A stretch of DNA of 64,000 nucleotides from Diabrotica undecimpunctata. Taxonomy: Eukaryota > Arthropoda > Insecta > Coleoptera > Chrysomelidae. The position numbers and the translations under genes were made by a program. Each line of letters opens with the position of its first letter. Positions within the stretch are counted from its first letter, which is position 1. Below the pieces are notes generated by a model. That model saw only the letters and a program-made list of their open reading frames with translations. It was not told the origin of the DNA and did not search any database. The stretch covers positions 79,704,641 through 79,768,640 of the forward strand of contig NC_092806.1 in the NCBI RefSeq assembly GCF_040954645.1, written 5' to 3'. Of this stretch, positions 11,462 through 22,839 are shown one piece after another.

Positions 11462-11870
11462 ACATTTTCGTAAAAAAAATTATCTTACTATCTTTATTAT
11501 CAAAAAAGAAAAGTACGTTCAAAGCATTACGTGATTTTCTACTCTCCATAGTAGTACAACAGTACCATAATTTTTAAGCTATTTTTCTTTTGAATCCTTA
11601 CTTGGATTTCGATGATTTTTTTTGCATTGCAGATCTATCTCTAAGTAATTGCTGTATTAATATTTTCTGGGAAATGTCAACGTTTTACCCATATCCGGGG
11701 TGTAAAAATAAGTTGTTTTGCCACACTATGGAATTTATTAGAAGAAAACAATAATATCTTATTAATATTTCGAGATATATTCATTTATAGTTTCAATATT
11801 TTCTTAAAAAAATCAACGATATCTTTATCATCAAAAAAGAAAGGTACGTTCAAAGCATAACGTGATTTTA
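11462..11870 (+). repeat. Direct repeat pair ~330 bp apart
   Basis: About 75 bp at 11462-11540 (CAAAAAAGAAAAGTACGTTC within it) recurs at 11791-11870 with few changes. No gene is visible between the repeats. They could be remnants of terminal sequences of a degraded element preceding the Tc1-like fragment. Confidence 0.55.
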
Positions 11871-12004
11871 TTGAATTGTAATACTCATTAATGGAAGCAG
11901 TTAGTTGGCCATGAAAAATTAAACAATTTGACAGGACAGTTTTAGACTATCAATATTGTTTACAATTCAATAAATTGTTTTGCTGCTTTGCGTAGGTTAG
12001 TTAG

Positions 12005-12235
12005 TTGACATGCCGAGATAAATGTGTGCAGACAATTACTTTAGCTGATGTAAGATTAGGTTACCGTGAAATAGGCGTGAGATTAAGAGTATCTCATACT
12101 AAAATATTACGAGTCATTCAACTTTTCGAGAATCAAACGACCATACAAGACGGCGTGGACAAGGTAGAGGAAGACTCGGAACACCACGCCAAGATCAGGT
12201 TCATGCTATAAGAGAACGTTTTGTCATAATGAGAT
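12005..12235 (+). pseudogene. Tc1-like transposase N-terminal helix-turn-helix fragment
   Basis: The frame contains RLGYREIGVRLRVSHTKILR, the form of the first helix-turn-helix of Tc1-family transposases, which binds the element ends. The frame ends at 12211 and continues shifted for a few codons (AIRERFVIMRYLQIR). No catalytic DDE region follows, and the next 300 bp translate to broken scraps only. It is a dead fragment on the plus strand. Confidence 0.5.
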
Positions 12236-12997
12236 ATTTACAAATACGTTGATCAGTATCAAAAAAAAAAAGATAAAAGTAAGAATAAGAATATTACGGA
12301 AAGTCTAAACTCGGATTCACCAGTAGATTTCAGCGTGGGCTCTTACGGACAATGTTAATCAAATGGAAGAAAACGCTGCAGCGTTGCTAGTTCATCGTCG
12401 GCCTCAACGTGGCAGAGCCGGCTTCGAACTTAACACTCCCTTACACACGGAGCACTTGCAATTTTGCACTAACATTCACTGATTTGCCCTAATGACTGTT
12501 CCAGAAAATATTCGGACGTCGTCTTAATATAGTGCTCAACAATTGATAAGGATCATAATTATGATTTCAAATATTTTAAAAGTTTGTTGAGATCCTAGTA
12601 TGATGACTTGAATAGAATAAATGAAAATAGATGACTTTAATATTTAACTTCTTGCTGACCCTAGTAAAAAATGGCCATAATGGCAAAATTTATTTTATTT
12701 CGTTTAAAATAAAATTGATAATAAAGTCGAGGTATTAATATTACTTTAATTATATTAAATTTTTACAAACTTCGGCTATTTCTGGAGTAAAATATTACTT
12801 CGATCCTTATCAATTGTTGAGCACTGTTGTATTTGACGAATAGAAAATTTCTTATATCTCTTGTTGTCATATTTGCGGAAATGGATGTTTGGAGACCTTT
12901 TGAATAGAATTGAAATGAATAGAAAGACAATGCCACGAATATGTCAATGTCAAAAATATATCGAGGATACATCATTTATATTTTAGTATTATTTATA
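12236..12997. other. Non-coding stretch with inverted repeat 12532-12824
   Basis: GTGCTCAACAATTGATAAGG (12532-12551) is found as its reverse complement at 12805-12824, flanking about 250 bp of AT-rich sequence. This could be a small MITE or a foldback remnant; no target duplication is evident. I find nothing coding. Confidence 0.55.
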
Positions 12998-15270
12998 CAG
13001 GGTGTTTCATTAACAGTTATCCATATAGTAACTGGAGATACCTTAGCACAAAATACGAAGATTTAACCTAAAACAGTAATAACATGCTATGATTTTTGTG
13101 ACTGATATTTTTAAGTTAAAGTTGATTTCATATAATTGAATGAACTATCTTTCAATAAAATCCTTGCAACTCATAAATATTGGCAATATCATTTTGATGT
13201 CTTCTACTTTAAAATGTTTAATATGTCTGATTTGCCGATATGAATGAGTCAGATTAAATTTAATTATTAGAAGAATTTTTTTACTAACAACAAAATTTTT
13301 GTAATTGATTAATATTTTGTATTTCGATAATGACTTCCGAAGGGAAAGTCGTAGAATTCGTAGAATAGCTTTGGGCATTTGTAAAAATGGTTTAATCGTG
13401 TAGAAATTTCGGTATTGTTGTAATTAAATACCCATTTTAGAATTTTCCTGATAATAGTATCTACTAATTGTTATATGAATGCGTATATCTATAGCAGTTT
13501 TGCAGTTTGTAGAAACGGTTTAATTGTTTTGTGTGTGCATTCGAGAAGGTACGTTAACTTGTCAAAAAATAAGTGCAATTTATTTTTAAACTTTTTTTTA
13601 TGTACTGTGTCAAAAACATGGAGCATTTAGAGGTCAAAAGTTTCAAACAAGGACAAATCTTAGATTTATATGCGCGACAAATTATTTTGAATATGTTGAT
13701 ATATACAACAAAAACAAATTCCGATCTGACTGCATCACAAATTGTTTCTACAACAAGTACAGCGCTGGGTGTTAGCGATAGGACAGTCTGGAAAATTCGT
13801 CAGGAAGGATTGGATCATAATGGAGACTTACCCAAAATTCTGAAAAACACACGTAAACGGACCAAGACGGAAACCAATCGGGAGTTTACCTACGATAAGA
13901 ATATCAGGAGCCAATTGAGAAGACTTGTTCACATGGAATTTTTCTTAAAAAACAAACCTCCCATAATCAAAGCTATCCTGGATGCCGTTAATTTACACGA
14001 ACATTTGCCTAAATTTTCCAAAAGTACTCTATATCGACTATTGCGAGAGATGGGGTTTGTTTATGAAAAAAGAGGAAAGAAAGCAGTAATGATGGAACGT
14101 TCTGACATAATAAATTGGAGGCATAAATTCCTTAGAAAAATACAGAAGTATCGAAATCAAGGATACAATATTTTCTATTTGGATGAAAGTTGGGTAAATA
14201 TCGGACATACAGTAAATAAGGTATGGATGGATTCAACCATAACCAGTTGTAAGGATGCATTTTTAAAAGGCTTGACTATTGGTCTAAATGATCCAAAACA
14301 AAGAGGTCCGAGATTTGTCTTGTTACATGTTGGATCTGATAGAGGTTTTCTACCAAATTCAGAATGTGTATTTTTAGCAAAAAAAGATTCAGGCGACTAC
14401 CATGACGAAATGAACGGCGAGTCTTTCGAAGACTGGTTTGAAAATAAACTAATCGCAAACCTCCCAAAAGGAGAAAAAATGTGGTAGTAATGGATAATGC
14501 TCCATATCATTCATGCAAACAAAATTTCCCAAGAAGCTCCTGGAACAAACAACAAATTCAAGAATGGTTACGAGAGAAGGATATATTTTATGAAGAAGAT
14601 TATTTAAAGTCAGAACTATTGGATGTAGCAAACATTTATGCAGATATATACGACAAATATAACATCGAAACTTTGGTCGAGAAATACGGCGTAGAAGTAT
14701 TACGATTGCCTCCCTATCACTATGAGCTTAATTCAATACCGATGGTTTGGTGCCAAGTTAAACATTACGTTGCGGCCCGAAACACTGGCTTTAAAAAGAT
14801 CATGTGCAACAACTCATACATGAAGCGTTTGCCAATGTCTCTGCTGAACAGTGGCAAAATTATATACAGCATGTCATCAGAATTGAAAAAGAAATGTGGA
14901 TAGCTGACAACCTACAAGAAGATATCCTACTGGTGATTATCACAGCCAACACCGGCAGTTCCAGTGAGTACGATTTTTCCGAAATGGAGTAGAGACCAGA
15001 CACTGTTATTGTAAGTCTTATCTTTATTCATTAGGTAGCGTTTAGGCTACATAAATTTTTATTCTTTTATTAGCGTAATTATTTTATTCTTTGGTGTATA
15101 CACACTTTTCTTTGTAATAATTGTTGAGACTGTTAATAGTAATAATTGATTCAAGTTGGTATATATCCTGTCGGTATATAAATTAACAATTTAAATTTGT
15201 AGCCACTACGGAGCTACGAATTTTTTTGTAGCAGTTTCCCTAGTAGACTCCGTTCTGTTGTTACACCCTG
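12998..15270 (+). mobile_element. IS630/Tc1/mariner-superfamily element with long DDE spacing
   Basis: Bounded by short inverted termini (CAGGGTGT at 12998 and its complement ending 15270), each next to TA, the usual target duplication for this superfamily. Length is about 2.3 kb. The transposase gene fills the centre, with about 575 bp of 5' and 280 bp of 3' non-coding sequence. TIR similarity beyond 10 bp is poor, so the outer limits are tentative. Confidence 0.65.
13573..14992 (+). pseudogene. DDE transposase, two frameshifts and lost catalytic acid
   Basis: 13573-14487 encodes an N-terminal DNA-binding region (VSDRTVWKIRQEG) and the start of the DDE fold. The first acid is in YLDESWVN near 14180. 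A frame slip in the A-run at 14473-14480 leads to the second frame with VVMDNAPYH near 14490. The third block reads HYELNSIPMVW where the family has a Pro-Ile-Glu motif, so the catalytic glutamate is replaced by proline. The gap between the second and third acidic positions is about 81 residues, far longer than in mariner or Tc1 (34). A second slip near 14793 moves the C-terminus into the frame ending at 14992. The protein is inactive. Confidence 0.8.
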
Positions 15271-15499
15271 TATAATTTAGTAAAAAAGATTTCAAAGAAA
15301 ATAGTTTTATTAAATTTTGTGTAATTTGCAAAATCTTGACGTTGTAAATAATGTTACATTTACTTCTAATAGGATTGCATGATTTAATGTTATCGTACAG
15401 GAGGGCCAACGCGGTCCTGTATCACACCTGCAGACTATGAACGTGCCTAGCGGCCTAAGCGGGAACGTCGCTTCTCATAAGCACTGTACTGAAATCCTC
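15271..15499. other. No feature recognised
   Basis: Short spacer between the DDE element and the LINE tail. Nothing coding or structured is seen. Confidence 0.5.
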
Positions 15500-15775
15500 T
15501 CGTGAATTTGTCTTTAGGAGTGACACCAATTGATGCCAAAATGAGAGAGCATAGGTTAAGATGATTTGGTCATGTTCAACGTCGAGACGTTAATCACTCA
15601 ATACTAAGATTGCTGATCTGCGGATTCCTGGAAGGAGTAGGAGAGGAAGACCAAAAAAGACCTGGAATCAGAGACGCTTAGGCAAGACATGTCAATAAAG
15701 GGGATTGATATTACCCAAGCTAGAATCTTACGGAGAAATGTAATTAGGGAAGCCGACCTCGCATACGAATAATGT
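15500..15775 (+). pseudogene. Non-LTR retrotransposon C-terminal tail
   Basis: In shifting frames the plus strand reads MREHRLR, WFGHVQRRD, GRPKKTW and the concluding ADLAYE before a stop. This is the common C-terminal end of endonuclease-RT proteins in insect LINEs (RTE/Jockey-like tails). Only the last 90 or so codons survive. The preceding RT domain is absent. Confidence 0.6.
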
Positions 15776-15956
15776 CAAAGATAATGATGGAGCCTACCTT
15801 AATTACAATTTTTTCGGTGGCTCTATGTTTTAAAATTCTACTTGTGTGTTTTTATCTAAATATTTAAATACAGTTTACCTTCATTATGTCCATACAAAAT
15901 ATAATTTTGTCGTATTCTGATACTGAACTGCATTATCTAAAATTATTTGTTTTTAG

Positions 15957-16157
15957 GATCGAGAAGAGATGGAGAGAAAAGAAAATGAAAAAATAGAAAA
16001 GCGTGTTTACACCAACTGGAAGCGATTGATCAAAGGTTTGCTCATTAGGGAGCGGTTGAAAGTTAGATACGACTTTGGTGGAGAACCAGCGGAAAGTGAA
16101 AAGGGAAAGAAAAAATTAATTGCAAATAAAAGTACAAACGCAAAAGGAAAAAAATGA
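15957..16157 (+). CDS. XPC: Probable last coding exon of XPC (Rad4-family DNA damage sensor)
   Basis: A splice acceptor (ATTATTTGTTTTTAG) ends at 15956 and opens a phase-0 exon beginning [20 protein letters not shown]. The core [19 protein letters not shown] matches the C-terminal segment of XPC proteins, where a charged helix is followed by W-x(3)[13 protein letters not shown] recognises helix-distorting lesions and starts global nucleotide excision repair; this tail is the region that contacts TFIIH and centrin partners. The exon ends at a TGA at 16155 after a lysine-rich tail, with no frameshift. Upstream exons (transglutaminase-like and BHD domains) are not visible in the window, so they must lie beyond a transposon-filled intron, or this is an orphan copy. 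Confidence 0.7.
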   Translation, partial: DREEMERKENEKIEKRVYTNWKRLIKGLLIRERLKVRYDFGGEPAESEKGKKKLIANKSTNAKGKK

Positions 16158-16390
16158 ATGGCTTGTGGGAATTCAGTAAGTGATTCACACTGAATTTCGC
16201 GAGTGGTCTATCAGTATTTTATTACTGATAAACTATCTGCTATTATCAATATTAATAACCACCCTGAATTATTTAATTATTTAAACTTATTTTGTATCTG
16301 TAATTGGAACCATAAAAATGAAATTGAGTTTCTGAATTAAAATTCTCCTATTCGTTAAATCTAGTATATATAATATGTCTTCTTTTTCTT
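16158..16390 (+). other. Likely 3' UTR or downstream flank of the XPC exon
   Basis: AT-rich, no ORF. No clean AATAAA is seen; AATTAAA near 16337 is a possible variant signal. Confidence 0.3.
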
Positions 16391-17480
16391 CTTCAGCGTG
16401 TTTGCATCTATTACTGGATAAAGGCCTTTCCATGAATTCTCCACTCTTCTCAGTTTTGTGGTATTTGTTGCCAGTTTCTTTCCACTTTTGCTTTGATGTC
16501 TTTTAGACACCGCTTTTGTGACCTTCCTCTACTACGACTGTGCTCGCATGGTCTCCAGTGTCCATCTTGCGTTTTTTTGTCCTGCCACGTGTCCTACCCA
16601 GCTCCATTTCATTTGTAATTCTTCTAATTACATTCCACCTTCGTCCTATTTTGCACGTCCTCATTTCGTATATGTTTCTCAGAGAAACTTCCAACATAGC
16701 TCGTTCGATGGCAATCTGTGTTGTTTTTAATCTATTGGCTGATAACTCTGTGACTGTCACGGTCTCCATTTTATAGGTCATAACGGGTAGAATACAACTT
16801 GAATACCCTTTTCTTTAAATTAATTTTTTTCAACACCACACTGAGTCTTCCTACTGCTGCCCAATTAATTCGTATTCTTCTAGTTATCTCTGTTGTTTGA
16901 TTCTGTTTGCCTAGTTTGATCGTGTGACCTAGGTCACATACACTTCGATATTCTCGATCTCACTTCCATCTAAGCCTCTAAGATATTTTGATTTGACATC
17001 ACTTTTGTTTATTTGAAATTAATTTTTAATCAAATTTCGCAAATTATTGTTTAAGCTCCTTTAGCATCTAGAGTAGTTCCTCTGTTTTGTTACATATGAG
17101 TACTATGTCATCGGCAAATAGATGACTTAAAAATCTGCCATCGATTTTAATTCCGCGCTGTTCCCAATTAAACTTCTTGAACACGTCTTCTAAGGCAAGA
17201 GTAAATAATTTTGGAGAGATAGATGATCTCTGCCATAACTCCTCTTTTCGTTCTTATTTTGCTTGTTAGACCTGCAACGTTTATTTGCATAGTTGCATAA
17301 GGACAAAAAAGGACGTTTTTATTACGATTTCCAAACCAGTCTCTTGTGGTTCTGCTGTCTTGCTGAAAATATACGCCAGCATTTAATTTCACAATAGTAT
17401 GTACCCACAATAAATTCAAAACATCCTAACCATGAAATTCCCTTACATCCCCAAATCATCAACATAACGTCAAATTTTTA
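16391..17480 (-). pseudogene. Non-LTR reverse transcriptase fragment, degenerate
   Basis: Read on the minus strand, 17230-17030 gives LSPKLFTLALEDVF, WEQRGIKIDG and LFADDIVLICN, the palm motifs of a LINE RT. 16781-16503 gives the downstream thumb region (LKTTQIAIERAMLEVSLR). Many stops and shifts occur. It lies opposite in orientation to the XPC exon and just downstream of it. Confidence 0.65.
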
Positions 17481-17717
17481 TTCGTCATTAAAAATTACTT
17501 GGGATCAATCTTCTACCGACCAAGAAAGTTTAGATTTTGTCCACATGGCCCTAGTTTGCTTTCGTTTTGTTGTTTACAATGACTTTTCCTTTGCTTATAA
17601 GAAAATATAATTTTTTTAAACTACGAGTACACATTTAACTGGTTACCTGTAATTAAATCTTATAAAACTTTAATCCATACTTATGTATCCACTTTCGACA
17701 GCATTCCCTTCTTTTTC

Positions 17718-18494
17718 TTAGGGTGCCTCTCCGTTCCGAACGTTGGCGATCATCCTGGCTATGATGACTTTGTTGGTTGCTATACGAAATAGCTGTGTTG
17801 AGGTCTTTCTATACCATGCTCTCAGGTTACCAAGCCAGGATATTATTCTTCGTCCTGGGGCCCTTTTTCCTTCAATTTTACCTTGCAAAATGCATTGAAG
17901 TAGCTCGTATCTGCCTTGCTTTGGCGAGTTTGTCGCCAGAGTCGGCGAGTAATTGGTGATTTTGTCTGTCCATGGTATCTTCAGGATCCTTCTGTATGAC
18001 CACAGCTCAAAAGCCTGAAGTTTTGATAGAGTTTCCGCCTTCAATGTCCACGTTCCTACTACGTACAGAAGCACTGAGCACAGATAACATTTAAGGAGCC
18101 TTGTTTTTGTGTCTAGGGTGAGGTCATGGCTCTTGAACACAGAACTCATAGTCAAGAATGCACTTTTTGCCTTTGCGATGCGACATTTAATCTCTTGGGT
18201 ATTGTCCCACGACTCATTAATATTATAGTTCCCAAGTAGTTGTATTGTGAGACACGTTCAATTCTCATTTGGTTCACATACAGATTTGATCCAGTTATGT
18301 TTTCCTTGCTGATGATCATTAGCTTGGTTTTATTGGTGTTTATATCCAGTCCATATTTTCTACTTCTTGTCGTTATTTTGTTCATTAAGTCTTGCAGCCC
18401 TTCTATGGTATTGGAAAACACTATTGTATCATATTCATACCGCAGGTTATTGAGCTTGACTCCATTTATTGAGATGCCTTCATCAATATACTAG
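17718..18494 (-). pseudogene. Second LINE RT C-terminal fragment
   Basis: 18494-18152 reads GISINGVKLNNLRYEYDTIVF (catalytic YADD changed to YEYD), then YGLDINTNKTKLMIIS. 18155-17718 reads LLKCYLCSVLLYV, AFELWSYRRILKIPWTD, then GKIEGKRAPGRRIISWL, ending MIANVRNGEAP. This is the standard C-terminal half of an insect LINE polymerase. The two parts are in different frames. Confidence 0.7.
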
Positions 18495-18508
18495 TTTCAT
18501 TTTTCCGT

Positions 18509-18784
18509 TTAGCTGTAACTTGTCTTTAAAGTATTTCTTCGGCCTTTTTTGCAAATGTTTACTAATATTCTCTTATTCCTATCAGAAACCAGTTTAAGGC
18601 GGCCCGGGTTTTCAAAAATACTTCCTGGTTTCACTAACTGATGAATTTTTGAATTTGTTGAGATACCAAGCACCATTTTATTGAAATCATACAGCGATTT
18701 ACTCTCAATTCGACAAGAATATAGTGACGTTTCTTTGAGTATCCGGCTGCATTGTTTCGCAGCAGATGCTTTATACTGTCCCAC
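18509..18784 (-). pseudogene. Possible Tc1-like transposase N-terminal fragment
   Basis: The C-terminal half (KPGSIFENPGRLKLVSDRNK followed by RILVNICKKGRRNTLK) resembles the linker between the two helix-turn-helix motifs of Tc1-type transposases (GRPxKLSxRDxR). It has no catalytic domain and lies directly upstream of the LINE fragment on the same strand. A weak call. Confidence 0.35.
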
Positions 18785-20989
18785 TATTTAGTTGCCACTA
18801 ATTTTTACATATTTGGATGATTCTTATTACATGAATAGGTATATGGAGCGTATAAAACAATATTAATTACCTTTTGTGATTATTTCACATTTAAAATATT
18901 ACTTTTTTAGTATTATTTATTTATTAAAAAATAATAATTAGCAGTCATATACCGAAATTTGTTATATATTTTAATGTGTTATATATTTTAATATATCGTT
19001 GTTAGACTCGTACTGTCGGTAAAGATGATACAACCAAAGAAGTTTAATATCTATATAAATATCAACCCGAGGAAACGGTGTGAGTTGTTGACTTCCTTAA
19101 GAACTGATGTTTGATTCCTCTGGTTATCTATGTTATTCTAAGCATTTTTAACACCACATCTCAAATGCGTTCATTTTTCTTCCATGTAGTCGTCTAAGGG
19201 TATGGGAATTGACCCCAGATAATCGTTGGTTAACTAAGTCGGCAAGGACTTTTATAGATATATCACTTAATTGCCTTCATTAACTAACGTCTAATAATTA
19301 ACGTCTAATAAATTAGCCTTATGCTTATTCGGCTTTGCAGATAATGTAATGATACTTATGCATTCAATTACTGCCACTATCTTTATTACTAGGAGAAAAA
19401 CCAAAAACTACCTAACCAAGAAAAATATTGTTTCCTATACAATCCTTTTAACTCTATCCGAATTTTCCGTCAACTTGAGTCTACTTGACTACCCAATGCG
19501 TAAGTTAGACAAAGAAGTTGAGTTAGGATGAGAATTTCAAAAGTTGTTATTTATATTATTATATTAAATTTTTTACTTGTATCTCATCTTATAATATAAT
19601 CAATATCTCTTAGTAACTTGAAAGTGTTTTCTGTATGTGTATTATTTACAATTATATCTTTTTTGTGTCAGTTTTTGTATATTGTTGTTATATATTTAAA
19701 AGGGCTGATTGTTCGCCAATAATACTTTTGTAATAAACGTTTCGAAATAGTTTTTGTTTATTAACTTTTTAGTTATAATAATAATCAATTAATGAACACT
19801 GTCAAATTATTTCTCATACTATCAGAATAAAAGGTACTATAATTGCATCTACAATCACTCCACTTAATTTTTTCTGTCTTCCTCCTATTTAAGGCTAGGA
19901 CGACAGCAGAATAATATTTGTGAATCTGTTGTACAACTTTCATAACAAATAAGTCACTTTTTGGAGATTCGCTAAACTTTTTGCGTTAAGTCGTCTTATG
20001 AAATCGACCTACGTATAAAACCAGCGTAATTCTAGTTTGGCAATTTATTTGTTGAGAAAGCTCGAGTTTTGTATTATATTTTTTACCGATTTCCAAATTT
20101 GCAGCCAATGTTTTGGAATCAACAAAATTTTCAAAAGAAGTAAAAATTAAATTTTTAAAATAATAAACTTCTTGCATGAAGAGGCTGGTCTTTTCACCTC
20201 CAGCTAAATATTTTCCTATCTGACGATAGTTATCTGAAGGATAGACATTAATTTATAAAATAAAAACAGGAATAAATTAAATTATAAAGAAAAATTTTAT
20301 AACGAATAAAAAACTAATACATGTTTAATGATTCTTCTCAGGTTTTTCCATAACACTAAAATATTATATAAAGTTAGCTCAAACATCTTTAACTTCAAAA
20401 AGATTAGTAATGCCTTCATTTAGCAATATCTTCAAAATTGTCTTAATTTGTATCTCTCGCTAAGTTATACTCGTAGAATGTTGCTGTAGATTAGAACGGT
20501 TGAATCTTTTCAACCTTACAGCCACTTTCACTGGATGAAATAGTACCTAAACCTTCTCTTCCATACATAAAAAGTTATGTTGCATATCTGGTTCTAATAT
20601 GAAATTCATTATAGAAATTGGATTGTTTAGTGGAATTCTTAAAAATGGCTTTACTTTATAGTCAAAATCTCCTTGTAAGAACCCATTTCTGTTATCTCCA
20701 TTTAAACTTCTTATAACAAAGTTTTAGGCAGTAGCTTCTCAGAAATGTGAATGCGATTATGGCGATGACATCGATGCCAGTTTGTGATGATAGATATTCT
20801 AGTAATTTATAATTTAATCATTGACGTGCAGCAAAATTATCAAAGTACCGACGCATCCAAAGATGAAAAAAATACTTGCTGTAACGGGATTTAATCAAGC
20901 ATCAGATCTAAGTAACCCAATTCAGTTTAAAAATTTTAAATCATTTGAAGAATATTAATAATTGCTTATTGCTAAATGCGATTGTTTGT
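18785..20989. other. No gene recognised (AT-rich, ~2.2 kb)
   Basis: Contains only short open frames without recognisable domains. A TAATAAA signal near 19730 could belong to an old LTR. The 3' part may include the degraded 5' end of the gypsy element that becomes recognisable at 20990. Confidence 0.4.
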
Positions 20990-21175
20990 GTATGACATTG
21001 AAAATATGTAACTAGAACACGAGGGTATAGACAATCCAGCAACCAGGCATATAGAGGAAACCAGAGAGGAGGACTTAATAGGAATGTAAAGCTACTAGAA
21101 TTAGACATAATTACACAGTTAGAAGCGGAATATCACATTTACAACTTCGACTTAAACTAAACAAATTTCGTACAA

Positions 21176-21666
21176 ATGAAAACAGGAATCCTAGGACAGA
21201 CAAATACATTTATCATAGACACAGGAGCCGATATTTCTATACTCAAATGTTCACAAGATTTTATGCAGGAACATGTGAAACCAAACACAAGGGCGAAAAT
21301 AAAAGGAGTAACAACTTAAGGAGAATTGCAAACAATGGGAGAAATCGAAACAACACTAGAAGTAAAAGAACGACCCGTCGGTTTGAACACATATTTCAGT
21401 TAGTAGAATCTAACTTTCCCATTCCAACGGACGGAATCATTGGGAGAGACATAATTTCAAATTTTCAATGCATATTGGACTACGCTAATCCGAAAATGCA
21501 CATTAAAGACGACGGAGACTGTTATGTTAGTACGAACATTTTAGATAACATAGATAATGACACGATAATAACGTATGGTCCTAAAGTTTTGGGAAAAATT
21601 TCAAAAGCTTATAACTCTGACCACAATAATCATATTTTTATTAAATTATTCAACAATTTAACTTAA
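21176..21666 (+). pseudogene. Gypsy 1 aspartic protease
   Basis: The frame from ATG 21176 holds FIIDTGADISIL, the retropepsin active-site motif (catalytic Asp at about 21218). It stops at 21317 and continues in another frame through GIIGRDIISNFQ near 21440, the flap/C-terminal motif. Retropepsins cleave the Gag-Pol precursor. Coding is cut off at 21666 by the reversed transposon. Confidence 0.75.
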
Positions 21667-21689
21667 CTATCCTTATTATAAATCAAAAT

Positions 21690-22770
21690 TCAAATGACAG
21701 ACAAGGGACCATTATTTTCGATTTGCCTAATAATTCCCCTAACACGTTGCATCATCCTTTGGACGACCTCGGCGTCAATTTCTCTAATTTTTGTATATAT
21801 GCGGCGTCTTAACTGTACCTGATTTTGTGCTTCCCATCCGTTATTATAGACTTTCCGACTTGCCCAATGTTGCCCAGAACTCTTTAATTCGACGAGCCTG
21901 AGATAGGTTGGGGGGATTGTCTGCTTTCGGTACAAAGGTAATGTTGTTAGTTTCGTACCAATTACTTGTGATCCTCGCGTAATGACATGAAGCAAGATCT
22001 GGCCAAAAGACTATTTGATCATTTGCATGATGTGTGTTTACAAACTGAAGCAATTTAGAGAGACATCTTTGAATATAAATATTTGCGTTTAAGGCTTCGC
22101 CTCGAACAACACCAATATAGGGCTGTGAGGTAAAGCCAGCCTCAGAAATTGCACACCATACCAAAATTTTGTCCTCAAATTTTTTCTTACTTTTGAATTT
22201 TATTTCATCAGGTACATTTTCGTAATTGTTCGTGTAAAACCCATCGTTGCCCTTCATCTCAGAGTTGGACAAATTAAAATATTTTTCATCGTCTATAACG
22301 ATCAACTTGTTGACGAAATGCGCTTAACGCACGGCAACATCTCGGAATTCTCTCTAATTGATCCTCTGTGTATTTTGGAGCTTTCCTTCTTTTCCGGTAG
22401 ATAATATTGTTACTCGATAGGGTATTGTATACTGTAGTCTTTCCAACATGAAATCTTCTGGCCAGTTTTCGCTGTGAGACCCCAATTTTGTTCTTAGCTG
22501 CTTCAATCAGTCTTGCCTCTCTTATATGGTTCAAAATCCGCGGTCGGCCACTTTTACGCAAGTTAACACATGGTATTCCTTCTTCATATTCTCTGATTGT
22601 GCGATAAATTGTCGATTTGCTTATGTTTTAATCTCGATAAATATTAACAAAATCTCGTTTCGACATTCGCCCAACCATATTATAAACACCTCGACGAATA
22701 TCAATGTTATAAGACATTTTGCAGAACACAAACCAAAATATTCTGCTTTGTTTATTAAATGTCAATGACT
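21690..22770 (-). pseudogene. Mariner/Tc1-like transposase, frameshifted, nested in gypsy 1
   Basis: Minus strand. The 22561-22286 part carries SQRKLARRFHVGKTTVYNTL, a helix-turn-helix. 22305-21844 carries the catalytic region: IVIDDEKYF, WPDLASCHYA and PNLSQARRIKEFWATL. The third block then passes into the frame of 21995-21690 (NNGWEAQNQVQLRRRI, ending IRQIENNGPLSVI). At least two frame breaks occur. The N-terminus at about 22720 includes SKRDFVNIYRD. TIRs could not be fixed. Confidence 0.75.
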
Positions 22771-22839
22771 GATGACATTTCAATTCCATGGCCTTCTTTG
22801 TTAAATGCATTTTGCCTCTCAATCAGACCAGGTGAAATT

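Larger units (their letters stand above)
8680..11475 (+). mobile_element. Repeat B, copy 2 (TIR element, far TIR eroded)
   Basis: Nearly full-length copy of the element seen complete and inverted at 41974-44831. It starts with the CAGATTGAAC TIR after (TA)n. Subterminal inverted blocks (GAGATAGAGCCGAAATTTTG near 9177, and its complement near 11220) point inward from both sides. Similarity to the complete copy fades around 11460-11475, so the second TIR is missing. It carries a broken ORF at 9944-10595. No known transposase domain is visible on either strand. Confidence 0.75.

Noticed and set aside
12532..12824. Inverted repeat as a proven MITE
   Set aside because: No target duplication or second copy is visible, so it is listed only as a structural note.
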